A stretch of DNA of 64,000 nucleotides from Hahella sp. HN01 (GTDB lineage Bacteria > Pseudomonadota > Gammaproteobacteria > Pseudomonadales > Oleiphilaceae), in the NCBI RefSeq assembly GCF_018986435.1, contig NZ_JAHMIN010000035.1, positions 1 to 64,000 on the forward strand. The letters are read 5' to 3'. The position numbers and the translations under genes were made by a program. Positions 7,280 through 16,805 of this stretch are shown here, piece after piece. Each line of letters begins with the position of its first letter. Positions within the stretch are counted from its first letter, which is position 1. The notes under the pieces were generated by a model, which was not told where the DNA came from, did no database searches, and was given only the letters and a program-made list of their open reading frames with translations.

Positions 7280-8647
7280 TTACCACTGTCCTGGAGTATG
7301 GGCTGATCCGTGCTCTTGCACCCACTGGGCGATGCCGGATAACTGTCTATATTGTTGTTTGACGGGGTTCTCTACCGAGAACGGCGCGCCGAGTCCGAAC
7401 CGGATGCACAGTTCATACTGAATCCAGCGGCGCAGGAAGTCGGGCGTACGAGGGCTGGCCAAACTTCTGCCGATAGTTTGTGGGCAGGCGGGTTCCCCAT
7501 AACGGTAGCGTAAAGCCGGATCAAATCGGCTCTCATTATCCAGCATCCATTGGCGCCATTTCGCCGGGTCCCGGGAGAGCTGCTCTATGTTCTCGCCATA
7601 GGGGCGTCCGCCTGGATGCTGGGGAGATTTGCCGTTCTTAAAGTCCGCAATCTCATGATCAAACAGATCTTCTTCAAAAAAACGTTCTTCATGGAAGGCT
7701 TCTTCATAAAGATTAGCGCCGACCAGTAGATTCAATGCGTGTGCGGCGTGATAGGCCAGCTCATCGTCAGTCAGAGCGGGCAATAAAAAGTTCACGGCTC
7801 TGAGATCGCCGCTGATGCCCAGCGCGGCAATCAGGTCGATATTCATTTTTTCCTTATTGATAGCCTGCAGAACGATCTGCATTTGTTGTCTAATGCCGGC
7901 CAGAGCAATAGGGATAGCGAATGTCAGAGGCTGATTGAGCAATTGAGGGAGGACATGGGTCTCTCCAAGCCGCAACATTCCCACCGCCGCCAACTGCCGC
8001 ACTGCGGTGGAATCATGTTCTAACAGCGGATAAAGCAGCTTGGCGTGGCTTGTCGTATGGTTCTCCGCTACATTTTCAAGCGCGCTTGAAAGAAAGGGAG
8101 AAGGCATGTTCTCAAGAAGGTTTTTAGCGCCTTTGTCCGACATTTTGCGGGTGATCGCTACAGCGGACGCGATAATCGGAAACAACTTATGGTGAGTGGT
8201 TTCCAAAATCGCCGCCAGCTTGATGCGCCACTCTTGAGGATAATCCTGGCGTAATGCGCGTGCGGCGGCGGTTATCTTGTCATATTCTTCAGACTCTTCC
8301 TCAAGCTCATCGTCGATGCCTTTCAGCAATGTTTCCCACAACAGAGAAATGCATTGCCCGTCATGAGCCTGACAGAAAAATCTGGCGATGGCGTAGATCT
8401 CGCCTGAGTCGGCTTTTGACAAATGCTTCAGACAGGTTTGCTTGGCCGCATCGCCGCCTGATGTGAGCGCGAAAATATGCGCATCCAACCGGTCTTCCAG
8501 ATCTTGAAGATCTCTCCAGGTTATTTCCGGGTCATTTCTCCATGCGAGATAGCTGTTGTATAGAAAAGACGCTTCTTCCAGGTGCTCCAAATATAGCTGA
8601 CGACAAAACTCGTCTACAGGAGCGAAGTTAAGAGGTCCTGCTCCCAT
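7280..8647 (-). CDS. TIGR02270-like HEAT-repeat protein of the effector operon
   Basis: 455 residues without signal peptide or membrane segment. The middle (about 150-310) is a run of helical pairs with repeated patterns such as LLEHDSTAVRQLAAVGMLRLGE and ALGISGDLRAVNFLLPALTDDELAYHAAHAL, typical of HEAT-like solenoids. I assign it to the TIGR02270 family from this layout and from its neighbours DUF2169 and the ketosynthase-like protein. It starts 4 nt after DUF2169, so the two are probably coupled. A scaffold or chaperone function in effector loading is inference; no catalytic residues are recognisable. Confidence 0.65.
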   Translation of the reverse strand: MGAGPLNFAPVDEFCRQLYLEHLEEASFLYNSYLAWRNDPEITWRDLQDLEDRLDAHIFALTSGGDAAKQTCLKHLSKADSGEIYAIARFFCQAHDGQCISLLWETLLKGIDDELEEESEEYDKITAAARALRQDYPQEWRIKLAAILETTHHKLFPIIASAVAITRKMSDKGAKNLLENMPSPFLSSALENVAENHTTSHAKLLYPLLEHDSTAVRQLAAVGMLRLGETHVLPQLLNQPLTFAIPIALAGIRQQMQIVLQAINKEKMNIDLIAALGISGDLRAVNFLLPALTDDELAYHAAHALNLLVGANLYEEAFHEERFFEEDLFDHEIADFKNGKSPQHPGGRPYGENIEQLSRDPAKWRQWMLDNESRFDPALRYRYGEPACPQTIGRSLASPRTPDFLRRWIQYELCIRFGLGAPFSVENPVKQQYRQLSGIAQWVQEHGSAHTPGQW

Positions 8648-8651
8648 GTAT

Positions 8652-9710
8652 CTAAGACTCCAGTTTCACATGTTTCATGACTTCGACGCCGGGGATCTGG
8701 GCGTTTATTTCCGCTACGCTGTTAAAGCCGCCGTTAAGCGGTATGACGCAGCGCCAAATCAGGAACACCTTATGTTCGTCGGTGTTGACGATGAGCGTAT
8801 CCAGTTCGCCTTTGTCCCTAAGAACGCCAGCTCCGCCTTGAAGCTGTACGTGACATTCCGGTGCAGGCAGGTTGGGCAGGAAAAACTGCAGGCGGCCACG
8901 AGGGGAAGCGTTGACTATGGTGACTTCTTCGTTGCCTGCCAGATAGCCGTCCAACACCAGTCCGGGCGATGCGGCGTTGTAAAACTTCTTGCTGAAGTCA
9001 AAAGGGAGTAAGGGCCTGCGCGTCTTCTCCCAGGTTTCATCGTAGGTGCCCGCGTACTTAATGCGCGGTTCCCAATGGCCTTCGATAAAGCCGAAACCAA
9101 CGGGCGCTGGCGCATCATTGTAAGCGCGGATCAAATCGTCCGGATTCTCCAGGTTCGGCAGAGGAACGCCTTCTTCGAAATCTTCCAGCGGGTCGCGATA
9201 CCCCACTCCCATGGGATTGCGGGACTCCTGGCTGATTTTTTCGCCATCGTCGCCACGGGGATCTTTGCCGCCAAATGCGCGCTCGTAGATCAGCGGTATT
9301 TTCTCGAAGGGCGCAGGAGCGGTGGCGATGGGGTGGGAAGGTCCCATTGTCCATTGCCGGTCTCCGAACACTTGCACAATTTTTCTTGCCGGGCCTACGC
9401 GGATGCCAACTTTGACGCTGGCGTCGTTTTTCCGCTCAGGGTAGGCGTGGCCGATCAGAACAATATCGGCGGCAGGTTTAAAGTAGACGCATTCAGGCTC
9501 GTATTTCAGGCTGGACTCGCCAGGTTCGCCCCAGTATTCGCCAGCTAAACATAGCGGCGCCTGTTCGTCCGCCAGTCGTAGCTGCTGGTTGCCGACGATG
9601 TCATAAGTCGCCTTCACAACCAGCGTCAGGACGGGGACGAACTCTTCATCATTCAGGTAAAGGGGCTCAACAACAAAAGGGGTTTTATTGGTTATTTCCG
9701 GGTGCGGCAT
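8652..9710 (-). CDS. DUF2169 family T6SS effector adaptor
   Basis: 352 residues. It starts with NKTPFVVEPLYLNDEEFVPV and contains LTLVVKATYDI, GHAYPERKNDASVKVGIRVG, ERAFGGKDPRGD and RNPMGVGY, the recurrent motifs of DUF2169. Members are encoded next to PAAR-like proteins and are thought to help effectors load onto the VgrG spike. It lies between the DUF4150 gene (27 nt upstream) and the TIGR02270 gene (4 nt downstream). No Shine-Dalgarno site is obvious. The family is firm; its partner here (the DUF4150 protein or the nuclease) is inferred. Confidence 0.85.
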   Translation of the reverse strand: MPHPEITNKTPFVVEPLYLNDEEFVPVLTLVVKATYDIVGNQQLRLADEQAPLCLAGEYWGEPGESSLKYEPECVYFKPAADIVLIGHAYPERKNDASVKVGIRVGPARKIVQVFGDRQWTMGPSHPIATAPAPFEKIPLIYERAFGGKDPRGDDGEKISQESRNPMGVGYRDPLEDFEEGVPLPNLENPDDLIRAYNDAPAPVGFGFIEGHWEPRIKYAGTYDETWEKTRRPLLPFDFSKKFYNAASPGLVLDGYLAGNEEVTIVNASPRGRLQFFLPNLPAPECHVQLQGGAGVLRDKGELDTLIVNTDEHKVFLIWRCVIPLNGGFNSVAEINAQIPGVEVMKHVKLES

Positions 9711-9737
9711 TGTTGATCGTTATTCACTGACCGAAGA

Positions 9738-10199
9738 TTAAAGTTCTTTTTTGCAAATGATGCACTTTGGTTTTTCGGTGATCGGCATCGCTATGATGGG
9801 TTTTTGCAGCACAGGGAAAGGCGGCGTATTCATCTTGTTGTGCAGCATGATGTCAAAGGCGCGCGGCACGTTTTTCCCTTCGAATTTGGTGTCGAAGGAG
9901 TACATGGAAAACTCCGCCTTATTCTTGATGGTGCCTGAAGCGACGCCGCCTCCCGCCGTACCGCCTTCGTCACCTGTACTGGTTGAGAAATTCGAGTCTT
10001 TCAGACAGACGGGATTACCGTCGCATTTAACTTTTTTAGCGCCCTTGGCCGAGTTGCTGGACATGGCGATGTTGGGATAGGGGATCGGAACAGGGCCGCC
10101 CGGCGTGGGTGTTTTACAGACGTCCGGGAAACAGATGGTCACTCCACCGCTGTCCTTGTGTACTACGGACATATGATTTACGCCGACTGTAACGCCCAT
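9738..10199 (-). CDS. PAAR-like DUF4150 spike-tip protein
   Basis: 153 residues, MGVTVGVNHMSVVHKDSGG at the start, then PDVCKTPTPGGPVPIPYPN and a Gly/Ser-rich segment (TSTGDEGGTAGGGVASG). DUF4150 proteins are PAAR-like tips that sharpen the VgrG spike and recruit effectors. The protein ends with a short CIICKKEL tail and carries no toxin domain, so it should act in trans for the separate nuclease gene downstream. The conserved Cys residues could help bind metal at the tip (inference). It lies 68 nt downstream of the DUF6484 gene in the same direction. Confidence 0.85.
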   Translation of the reverse strand: MGVTVGVNHMSVVHKDSGGVTICFPDVCKTPTPGGPVPIPYPNIAMSSNSAKGAKKVKCDGNPVCLKDSNFSTSTGDEGGTAGGGVASGTIKNKAEFSMYSFDTKFEGKNVPRAFDIMLHNKMNTPPFPVLQKPIIAMPITEKPKCIICKKEL

Positions 10200-10267
10200 T
10201 GCTATATTCCTTAATCTCTTGAAATCTCGTGTATATTCGCCCAGCGTCGTCTTCGACGCAACCGTTC

Positions 10268-10750
10268 TTAGTTGATCGCGACGTTGGCGCCTTTGATTTT
10301 GTTGGATGACATGGCGCGGTTCAGAATATCTTTGCCTTTGATGACGACCTTGCCGTCAGCTCGCAACAGGATGCTGCTTTTGCCGCACACTAATTGAATT
10401 TCATCACGCGCGTCGAAACGTACCTTTTTACCATCTATAACGGCGCCATCTGTCTTTCCAACAGGCAGCACGACCGTCTGACTTTCATTGGGAACCAGCG
10501 CTTCGCCAATGACGCCGATAATGATCGGAGATTTTTTGCGTCCGCCTTCGAATAACATCAGCAGTTGTTGACCTGGAACGGCCTGGCTGGGGGGGATTGT
10601 GATGGTGGTTTTGGCGAGAAGCGCGCCTTCGCTGTTGCCGGGAAAGTCAATCCATGCGCGACCTTTAGCGTCCACTTCCACCAGTTTTCCAATAATTGGC
10701 GTGGCGGCGGTTTCCGCTACGGATTCAAATAACTCGTTGACTGCACCCAT
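10268..10750 (-). CDS. DUF6484 protein, resembling a VgrG tip without its base
   Basis: 160 residues, first gene of the effector transcript; an AGAGG site lies 7 nt before the ATG. Residues about 17-75 (GKLVEVDAKGRAWIDFPGN, later GQQLLMLFEGGRKKSPIIIGVIGE) look like the OB-fold of gp5/VgrG. The end (DEIQLVCGKSSILLRADG, KVVIKGKDI) resembles the start of the VgrG beta-helix. The large gp27-like base of VgrG is missing. I assign DUF6484; a role as cap or adaptor between a VgrG made elsewhere and the PAAR-like tip is inference. Confidence 0.7.
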   Translation of the reverse strand: MGAVNELFESVAETAATPIIGKLVEVDAKGRAWIDFPGNSEGALLAKTTITIPPSQAVPGQQLLMLFEGGRKKSPIIIGVIGEALVPNESQTVVLPVGKTDGAVIDGKKVRFDARDEIQLVCGKSSILLRADGKVVIKGKDILNRAMSSNKIKGANVAIN

Positions 10751-11055
10751 GGTCGCGCCTCTTTCCTTTGGTGTTGAAAATAAACTTAATAATCAAGCGA
10801 CGTTTGACGTCGAAAACCGTCATGCAAAGTGGGGCGACGGTCAAAAAATTGATTCCACCAACTAGCCCAAACCCCTTGTAATAAAAAGGCTGTTGGCCGA
10901 TGTGATTTGGCGGATCATTCACAAATACAAGTGTGACTAAAGGATACATCAGCCTACCACGCCTTACTACCGCCATAAGGCCGAGAGGGGCTCAGTGAGT
11001 TTGAGTTGGCCAGTTGACACGGCTTGGTTTAAGGTTCCTGAAACAATAAGCAAAT
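10751..11055. promoter_or_regulatory. Divergent intergenic region, effector operon and TPP enzyme gene
   Basis: This stretch of about 305 nt separates the minus-strand effector operon from the plus-strand TPP enzyme and must hold both promoters. I see an inverted repeat CGACGT-TTG-ACGTCG at 10798-10812, about 50 nt before the DUF6484 start, which could be an operator. No convincing -35/-10 or -24/-12 pair stands out, and no gene is supported; short open frames here lack family resemblance. Confidence 0.45.
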
Positions 11056-12855
11056 ATGGAACAGGGAATGGACTTGCATATGAAACACGGTGGCGATCTG
11101 GTGGCTGAGGTCTTGTTGGAGCAAGGCGTTGGGGCGTTATTCACTCTGTGCGGCGGGCATATTTCGCCTATTCTTTCTGGTTGCCGCAAAGCGGGAATGC
11201 AGGTGATTGACGCGAGGCATGAGGCGAGTGCGGTATTCGCCGCTGACGCATACGCGCGCTTGACGGGAATACCTGGTGTGGCGGCGGTGACGGCGGGTCC
11301 AGGGGTGACCAACGCAGTCACGGCGTTGAAAAATGCGCAGATGGCGCAGTCTCCATTGATCATGCTTGGCGGGGCCAGCGCTACGGTACTGCGCGGACGC
11401 GGCTCCTTGCAGGATATCGATCAGACCGGGCTATTGGAAACCACGGTCAAACAATGTTTTGCGGTGGAGAAAGTTCGCGACATTGCTTCGACTTTACAGG
11501 AGGCGTTCAGAGTCGCCTGCGCTGGCGTGGCCGGGCCCATATTCGTTGAACTCCCCATCGATCTGCTTTATCCAGAGCAAGTGGTAAGAGAATGGTATGG
11601 CGTAAAAGGAGGAGAGCAGGGGAAAGGCAGTCTTGGTGGGAAGGCTGTGCAATGGTATCTGGACTTTCATGCGGAACAGATGTTCAAAGGGGCTCAGGAT
11701 TCGCCGCAGCGCAGCACGTTACGAGCCCTACGCCACACTGCGACGGACGTGTCTCTGGATGTGATTGATGCGGTCAAGAATAAATCGTTGGCGGCGGTGG
11801 CGGCGCCGTCCCTGCGTAAGGCGAAGCGTCCCGCCGTGGTGATCGGCGGTCAGGCGTTGCGTCATCCTGAGCAGGCGGACAAGCTCATCTCCGCGATTGA
11901 GGCATTGGGCGCGCCGGTTTATCTCTCTGGCATGGCGCGGGGCCTGCTGGGTCCGGATCACCCACTGCAGCTAAAGCATCATCGCAAGCAGGCATTGCGG
12001 GAGGCGGATTGGGTTTTATTGGCTGGCGCGCCTTGTGATTTTCGTCTCGACTATGGCTCTCATATCTCCCGCAAAGCGACGTTGGTGTCTGTGAATGCAC
12101 AGCGCGAGGACCTGTTTAAAAATCGCTTGCCAACCATTCCGGTTTTGGGAGATCCCGCCGCTTTCCTTGTGCAATTGGCGGAGTCATGTGGAGAGACTAT
12201 GCAATGGGACGCTGATTGGCTGGAATCATTGCGTGAAAGGGACCGGCAAAGAGAAAAAGACATCCGTGCGCTGGCGTCGACAGCGCACGGGCGCATTAAC
12301 CCTCTGGATCTGCTATTGCAAATCGACGCGGCGATGGACGAGAGAAGCGCGATCATTGCCGACGGTGGCGATTTTGTGGCCTCCGCCGCCTACACGCTGC
12401 GTCCTCGCTCGCCGTTGAGCTGGCTTGACCCAGGCGTGTTCGGGACGCTTGGCGTTGGCGGCGGTTTTGTATTGGGGGCCGCGGCGGCGACGCAAGGGGC
12501 TGAGCTGTGGCTGCTGTATGGAGATGGCTCTTGCGCCTATTCCCTCGCGGAGTTTGATACCTTTGTTCGTCATAACATCGGTGTGATAGCCGTGGTCGGC
12601 AATGACGCCTGCTGGAGCCAGATCGCCCGTGATCAGGTGGAAATTTTGCAGGACGACGTGGGCGTTATGTTACGTCGCACGGACTATCATAAAGTCGCCG
12701 AGGGGTATGGCGGGGTTGGCTTTCTGCTGGATAAGCCGGCTGATATTGCTCCCGTGTTACAAGAGGCGAAAGCGCTGGCGCGTCAGGGCAGGCCAGTATT
12801 GATCAATGCGATTCTGGACCACTCGGACTTTCGCAAAGGCTCAATATCCGTCTGA
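11056..12855 (+). CDS. TPP-dependent acetolactate-synthase/2-hydroxyacyl-CoA-lyase-like enzyme
   Basis: 599 residues with the three-domain layout of TPP decarboxylases and lyases. The PYR domain has the cofactor-activating Glu56 in [16 protein letters not shown], then [15 protein letters not shown]. The middle domain has [10 protein letters not shown]. The TPP-binding motif is GDGS near 489-492 with Asn at about 515 (GNDACWSQI). Overall wording is closest to the ILVBL/HACL2-like branch rather than biosynthetic IlvB, and no small regulatory subunit gene is next to it. The neighbouring CoA-transferase and TRAP transporter favour breakdown of a 2-hydroxy or 2-oxo acid. ATGs at 11068 and 11080 are alternative starts. 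Its stop abuts that of the convergent CoA-transferase gene. Confidence 0.8.
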   Translation: MEQGMDLHMKHGGDLVAEVLLEQGVGALFTLCGGHISPILSGCRKAGMQVIDARHEASAVFAADAYARLTGIPGVAAVTAGPGVTNAVTALKNAQMAQSPLIMLGGASATVLRGRGSLQDIDQTGLLETTVKQCFAVEKVRDIASTLQEAFRVACAGVAGPIFVELPIDLLYPEQVVREWYGVKGGEQGKGSLGGKAVQWYLDFHAEQMFKGAQDSPQRSTLRALRHTATDVSLDVIDAVKNKSLAAVAAPSLRKAKRPAVVIGGQALRHPEQADKLISAIEALGAPVYLSGMARGLLGPDHPLQLKHHRKQALREADWVLLAGAPCDFRLDYGSHISRKATLVSVNAQREDLFKNRLPTIPVLGDPAAFLVQLAESCGETMQWDADWLESLRERDRQREKDIRALASTAHGRINPLDLLLQIDAAMDERSAIIADGGDFVASAAYTLRPRSPLSWLDPGVFGTLGVGGGFVLGAAAATQGAELWLLYGDGSCAYSLAEFDTFVRHNIGVIAVVGNDACWSQIARDQVEILQDDVGVMLRRTDYHKVAEGYGGVGFLLDKPADIAPVLQEAKALARQGRPVLINAILDHSDFRKGSISV

Positions 12856-14532
12856 TCAGTCCCGCGAAGCCTCTGTGTTAAGAGCGCTGTGATAACGATG
12901 TTCTATGGCTTCGTCGGCTGACTCGTCGCCAGCGTCGCACAAGGGGAGGGGAGATACCTCCGGTGGCGAGGCGCTGCCGGTGAAAGGCAGTTTTAGATGC
13001 ATGAGACCGCTGCGAAACAGTTCGATTGGCATGATCTTCAGTTTGGGGGAAATACGTGGGCGGAACCCCATATGGGCGAGAATATCCCGATCAATCTGCA
13101 CTCCGGGTGCAATTTCCGTCAGCTCCAGGCCGTCCGGTCGCAGACGAAACACGCAACGCTCTGTGATGTAGGTGACCTTTTGACCGCGCTCCAGGGCGTA
13201 ACGACCGCTGAAGGTGAGGTGCTCGACGTTGTTCACCAGCTTCATGGTGGCGTCCGCCACGCCGAACTCCAGGCCATTGCCGGTGATGCGGATGTCGTAG
13301 TCGCCCGCCAGGAAGGTGCCGAGAAAGTACACTTCCTTGGCGTTCTGGCTGATATTGATAAAACCGCCGGCGCCGGACATGCGCTGACTGAAGCGGCTGA
13401 CATTGACGTTGCCCTCACTGTCCATCTGCGCCATGCCCAGGAACGCCTGATCCAGGCCGCCGCCATCGTAGAAGTCGAACTGGGAGGGGTGATCAATGAT
13501 CGCCTCGGCGTTCATAACCGCGCCAAAACTAAGGCCGCCGGCGGGAAATCCACCGATGCCGCCTGGCTCGATTGTCAGCGTGACTTCATCCATTAAGCCT
13601 TCCTCCGTTGCAACCGTCGCCATGGTTTCGGGCATTCCGATACCGAGATTGACGATAGCGCCGGGACGCAGCTCCATCACCGCGCGGCGGCAAATCAGTT
13701 TGCGAATATCCAACGCCGCTTTGTGATCGCATAAGTGCAGATTGATTTCGCCGCTATAGGCCGGGTTATAGCTTTCCGCAAACGTCTGTTGATGGTGTTC
13801 GGGCGGCGCCACCACAACCTTGTCCACCAATATGCCGGGGATGCGGACACGGGAGGGATGCAGACTGTGACGGGCGGTCAGTCTTTCTACCTGAACAATG
13901 ACCAGACCGCCGCTGTTATGAGTGGCCTGGGCGATGGCCAGACTCTCCAGAGGCATCGCCTCTTTTTCCATCGTGATGTTGCCTTTGGGGTCGGCGGTGG
14001 TGCCGCGCAGCAGGGCCACATGAATGGGGAAGGCTTTGTATAGCAAATATTCCTGGCCCGCCACATTGAGCAGCTCTACCAGTCCCGGAGGCGTATTGTC
14101 ATTGATGCGCCCGCCATCGTAGCGGGGATCGACGAATGTATGCAGCCCGACATGGGTGACGACGCCGGGTTTGCCTGCGGCGATATCGCGGTATAAGTGC
14201 GTGATGACCCCTTGAGGCAGGTTGTAGGCTTCGATTTTGCCTTCGCAGGCCAGTTTGCCGAGTTTCGGCACCAAACCCCAGTGCCCGCCGACCACCCGTT
14301 TTACTAATCCTTCATGGCCAAGGTGATTCAGCCCGCGCTCTTTGCCGTCCCCCTGGCCCGCCGCATAGACGAGGGTCAGGTCGCGAGGCGACTGGGTTTC
14401 CTTAAATCGCTTTTCCAACGCTACGGCGAGAGTTTCCGGAAAACCGATGCCGACGAAGCCTGCGGTGGCGACGGTGCGTCCGTTTTCAATCAGGGAAGCA
14501 GCTTGTTCGGCACTAATTACTTTCGGGTGCAT
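12856..14532 (-). CDS. Acetate/propionate-type CoA-transferase
   Basis: 558 residues fusing the alpha- and beta-type halves of family I CoA-transferases, as in YdiF and propionate CoA-transferase. The N-terminal half has [18 protein letters not shown] and [12 protein letters not shown]. The C-terminal half has the catalytic Glu322 in [15 protein letters not shown], which forms the glutamyl-CoA thioester, then [16 protein letters not shown]. It moves CoA from acetyl- or propionyl-CoA to a carboxylic acid. It starts 13 nt after dctM, so it probably shares the TRAP transporter transcript and activates the imported acid. Which acid is used cannot be read from the sequence. Confidence 0.88.
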   Translation of the reverse strand: MHPKVISAEQAASLIENGRTVATAGFVGIGFPETLAVALEKRFKETQSPRDLTLVYAAGQGDGKERGLNHLGHEGLVKRVVGGHWGLVPKLGKLACEGKIEAYNLPQGVITHLYRDIAAGKPGVVTHVGLHTFVDPRYDGGRINDNTPPGLVELLNVAGQEYLLYKAFPIHVALLRGTTADPKGNITMEKEAMPLESLAIAQATHNSGGLVIVQVERLTARHSLHPSRVRIPGILVDKVVVAPPEHHQQTFAESYNPAYSGEINLHLCDHKAALDIRKLICRRAVMELRPGAIVNLGIGMPETMATVATEEGLMDEVTLTIEPGGIGGFPAGGLSFGAVMNAEAIIDHPSQFDFYDGGGLDQAFLGMAQMDSEGNVNVSRFSQRMSGAGGFINISQNAKEVYFLGTFLAGDYDIRITGNGLEFGVADATMKLVNNVEHLTFSGRYALERGQKVTYITERCVFRLRPDGLELTEIAPGVQIDRDILAHMGFRPRISPKLKIMPIELFRSGLMHLKLPFTGSASPPEVSPLPLCDAGDESADEAIEHRYHSALNTEASRD

Positions 14533-14545
14533 AACAACCTCGGAG

Positions 14546-15904
14546 TCATGGATTGGCGTAAGCTTGCTGGGGTAGCCAGGTGACCAGTTGCGGCCACATG
14601 AATACCAGCACCAGGGCGGCCAGCTGGAGGAAAATAAAGGGGGTAACGCCGCGGTAGAGAGTTCCGACTTTGATTTCCGGCGGCGCGACGCCTTTGCAAT
14701 AAAACAGGGCGAATCCTACCGGCGGTGTCAAAAAAGACGTTTGCAGGCAGACGGCGAACATGACGGTGAACCACACCAGATCGAAGCCGAGTTGCTGCAC
14801 GACCGGCGCCACCAGCGGCAGGATGATCAAGGTGATTTCGATCCAGTCTAGGAAAAAGCCGAGCAGAAACGCGCAGGCGAGAATGCATATGATGACGCCG
14901 TTAGGGCCAAATGGCAGGCCGGTCAGGGCGTTCTCAATTAACTCATCGCCTCCCAGTCCCCGCAAAACCAATGAAAACGCGGTGGCTCCGATCAGTATGG
15001 CGAAGATAAACGCGGTGGTTTTGCTGGTTTGGCGGCAGACATCGCGCAGCATGTTCACATTAAGCTTTTTATTGCGCCAGGCCAGGAAGGTGGCGCCGAA
15101 AGCGCCGACGCCGGAGGCTTCTGTGGGCGTCGCCAGACCGAAGAATATAGAGCCCAGCACTGCAAGAATCAGTAACGCCGGCGCCATGATTGAACGTAAT
15201 GCCGCTAATGCGACCTTGCCGCTGAGAGGTTCTGCGTCCGCGGCGGCGGGCGCGATGCTGGGATCGAAGCTGGCGCGGGCGACGATATAAATAATGTAAG
15301 CGGAACCCAGAAGAACGCCAGGCATGACGGCGCCGAGAAACAAGTCGCCGACAGACATGGCCAGTTGGTCAGCCATCATCACCAGCATGATGCTGGGAGG
15401 AATCAGGATTCCCAGGGTGCCGACGGCGCACACCGAGCCGACCGCCAGTTCCGACTGATAGTGGTTTTTCAGCATCACTGGCAGCGCCAGCAGGGTCAGC
15501 AGGGCGACCGATGCGCCAATGATGCCGGTGGATGCGGCCAGCAGCAGTCCGATGATCACGACGGCGACGGCGGTGCCCCCGTTCATGCGACCAAATAACT
15601 TGGAGATGTCGTTCATCAGGTTTTCGGCGACGCCGGAGCGATCCAGCATTTGTCCCATGAAGACGAACATGGGCAGCGCCACCAGCACCCAGTTGTTCAT
15701 GATGCCCCAGATGCGATCCACCGATAGCGCGGTGTAGTCCCAATCGACGCCGACGAATGCGTCCAGATAGGTGTCCGCGAACAGGGCGACGCCAGTGAAT
15801 ACCACTGCTACGCCCCCCAGTAACCACGCGACGGGAAAACCGGAAAAAATAAGAATAATGAATGTGGCGAACATTGCGATGGCCAGGACTTCATTCAGCT
15901 CCAT
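14546..15904 (-). CDS. dctM: TRAP transporter large permease subunit
   Basis: 452 residues, highly hydrophobic, with roughly a dozen membrane helices. It carries typical DctM wording: [42 protein letters not shown] and the late [14 protein letters not shown]. It is the sodium-driven channel subunit of a tripartite ATP-independent periplasmic transporter, in the inner membrane. The gene follows the small permease gene by 4 nt and precedes the CoA-transferase by 13 nt. Family certainty is high. Confidence 0.92.
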   Translation of the reverse strand: MELNEVLAIAMFATFIILIFSGFPVAWLLGGVAVVFTGVALFADTYLDAFVGVDWDYTALSVDRIWGIMNNWVLVALPMFVFMGQMLDRSGVAENLMNDISKLFGRMNGGTAVAVVIIGLLLAASTGIIGASVALLTLLALPVMLKNHYQSELAVGSVCAVGTLGILIPPSIMLVMMADQLAMSVGDLFLGAVMPGVLLGSAYIIYIVARASFDPSIAPAAADAEPLSGKVALAALRSIMAPALLILAVLGSIFFGLATPTEASGVGAFGATFLAWRNKKLNVNMLRDVCRQTSKTTAFIFAILIGATAFSLVLRGLGGDELIENALTGLPFGPNGVIICILACAFLLGFFLDWIEITLIILPLVAPVVQQLGFDLVWFTVMFAVCLQTSFLTPPVGFALFYCKGVAPPEIKVGTLYRGVTPFIFLQLAALVLVFMWPQLVTWLPQQAYANP

Positions 15905-15908
15905 CGCA

Positions 15909-16613
15909 TTACCTCGGTTTCAGAAAAAGATAGACGAACACGCGGCTGAATCGGGACGCCGTCGCGATGGAAAGAAGCAGTAAGCCAATGGGCAGCGCCG
16001 CCTTGATCGCCCATCGATAGGGCAGTCCGCCGGGAGACAAAGAGCGTTCGCCGCTGAGCCAGGCGCCATAAACGTATGGAAATGCGTAATAAGTCAGCAG
16101 CGTAAGGAACGGGATCAGCAACAACAGAATGCCGAGAAACTCAATCCAGCTACGGGATCTCAGTGAAAGGCGTTCGTGGATGACATCCACTCTCACGTGA
16201 TCGTCGGACTGATAGCAATAAGACAGGGCGGTGAGGAATCCAATGGCGTACAGATGCCACTGCAACTCTTCAAACTCAATGCGCCCTTCGCCGAAAAAGT
16301 AGCGCATCACCACATTGGTCATGATCACCAGCATCAGGACGGGCCAGATCCAGGCGCTGGCTTCGCCAATGCGGCGCACGAATGTGTCCAGTAATCTGGA
16401 CAGTCGCGTATGCGGCAGCTCCTGCGGTGGAGGCGGGCTCGCTTCGGCGCTCAAGTTAGAGAAAGCGTCATTAGGTTCAGAAGAAGAGGGCGAGAGGTGT
16501 TGTGAGGATGCGTCGAGGCCGCGCTCATGGCGCAATCGTTCGCTCTGAGACGGTAATGCGCCGCTCAGTGCGTCGGTGTTGGCGCTTTCAGCCTTGATAG
16601 GATGCGCCTGCAT
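15909..16613 (-). CDS. dctQ: TRAP transporter small permease subunit, long N-terminal tail
   Basis: 234 residues. The C-terminal 155 residues hold four membrane helices with DctQ motifs (WPVLMLVIMTNVVMRYFF, EELQWHLYAIGF, DDHVRVDVIHERLS). The first 80 residues are an unusual hydrophilic, Ser/Pro-rich tail (SASPPPPQE-like composition) not found in most DctQ proteins. The start is supported by an AGGAG site 7 nt before the ATG, so the tail is probably real. It separates from dctP by a 192-nt gap holding a terminator-like hairpin. Confidence 0.88.
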   Translation of the reverse strand: MQAHPIKAESANTDALSGALPSQSERLRHERGLDASSQHLSPSSSEPNDAFSNLSAEASPPPPQELPHTRLSRLLDTFVRRIGEASAWIWPVLMLVIMTNVVMRYFFGEGRIEFEELQWHLYAIGFLTALSYCYQSDDHVRVDVIHERLSLRSRSWIEFLGILLLLIPFLTLLTYYAFPYVYGAWLSGERSLSPGGLPYRWAIKAALPIGLLLLSIATASRFSRVFVYLFLKPR

Positions 16614-16692
16614 AAGGAAACTCCTGCTTATTATTCTTACTGCGGGCTATAATACGGGCGTCCCTTTGGCGGAACGGGATGGCCACCAGCCG

Positions 16693-16735
16693 AAAAAGGT
16701 GGGGGCCGGGCCCCCACAAAGTGTCGTAGCGACAC
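16693..16735 (-). terminator. Attenuator-like hairpins between dctP and dctQ
   Basis: On the minus strand, a small stem (GTGTCG/CGACAC, 16721-16735) is followed by a very stable stem GTGGGGGCC/GGCCCCCAC (16699-16717). This runs directly into CTTTTT. The layout is that of an intrinsic terminator placed inside the transport operon. Partial read-through would give more binding protein than permease, a common need in TRAP operons. Confidence 0.7.
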
Positions 16736-16805
16736 CCTAGAACGCTATGGGTACTGCTTACCTCAAGGAAATCAGACAAGGCTGCGCAACTTTCCGGCTA
16801 ACCGC

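Noticed and set aside
10725-10976. Minus-strand frame upstream of the DUF6484 gene
   Set aside because: No domain, no ribosome-binding site and it occupies the divergent promoter region.
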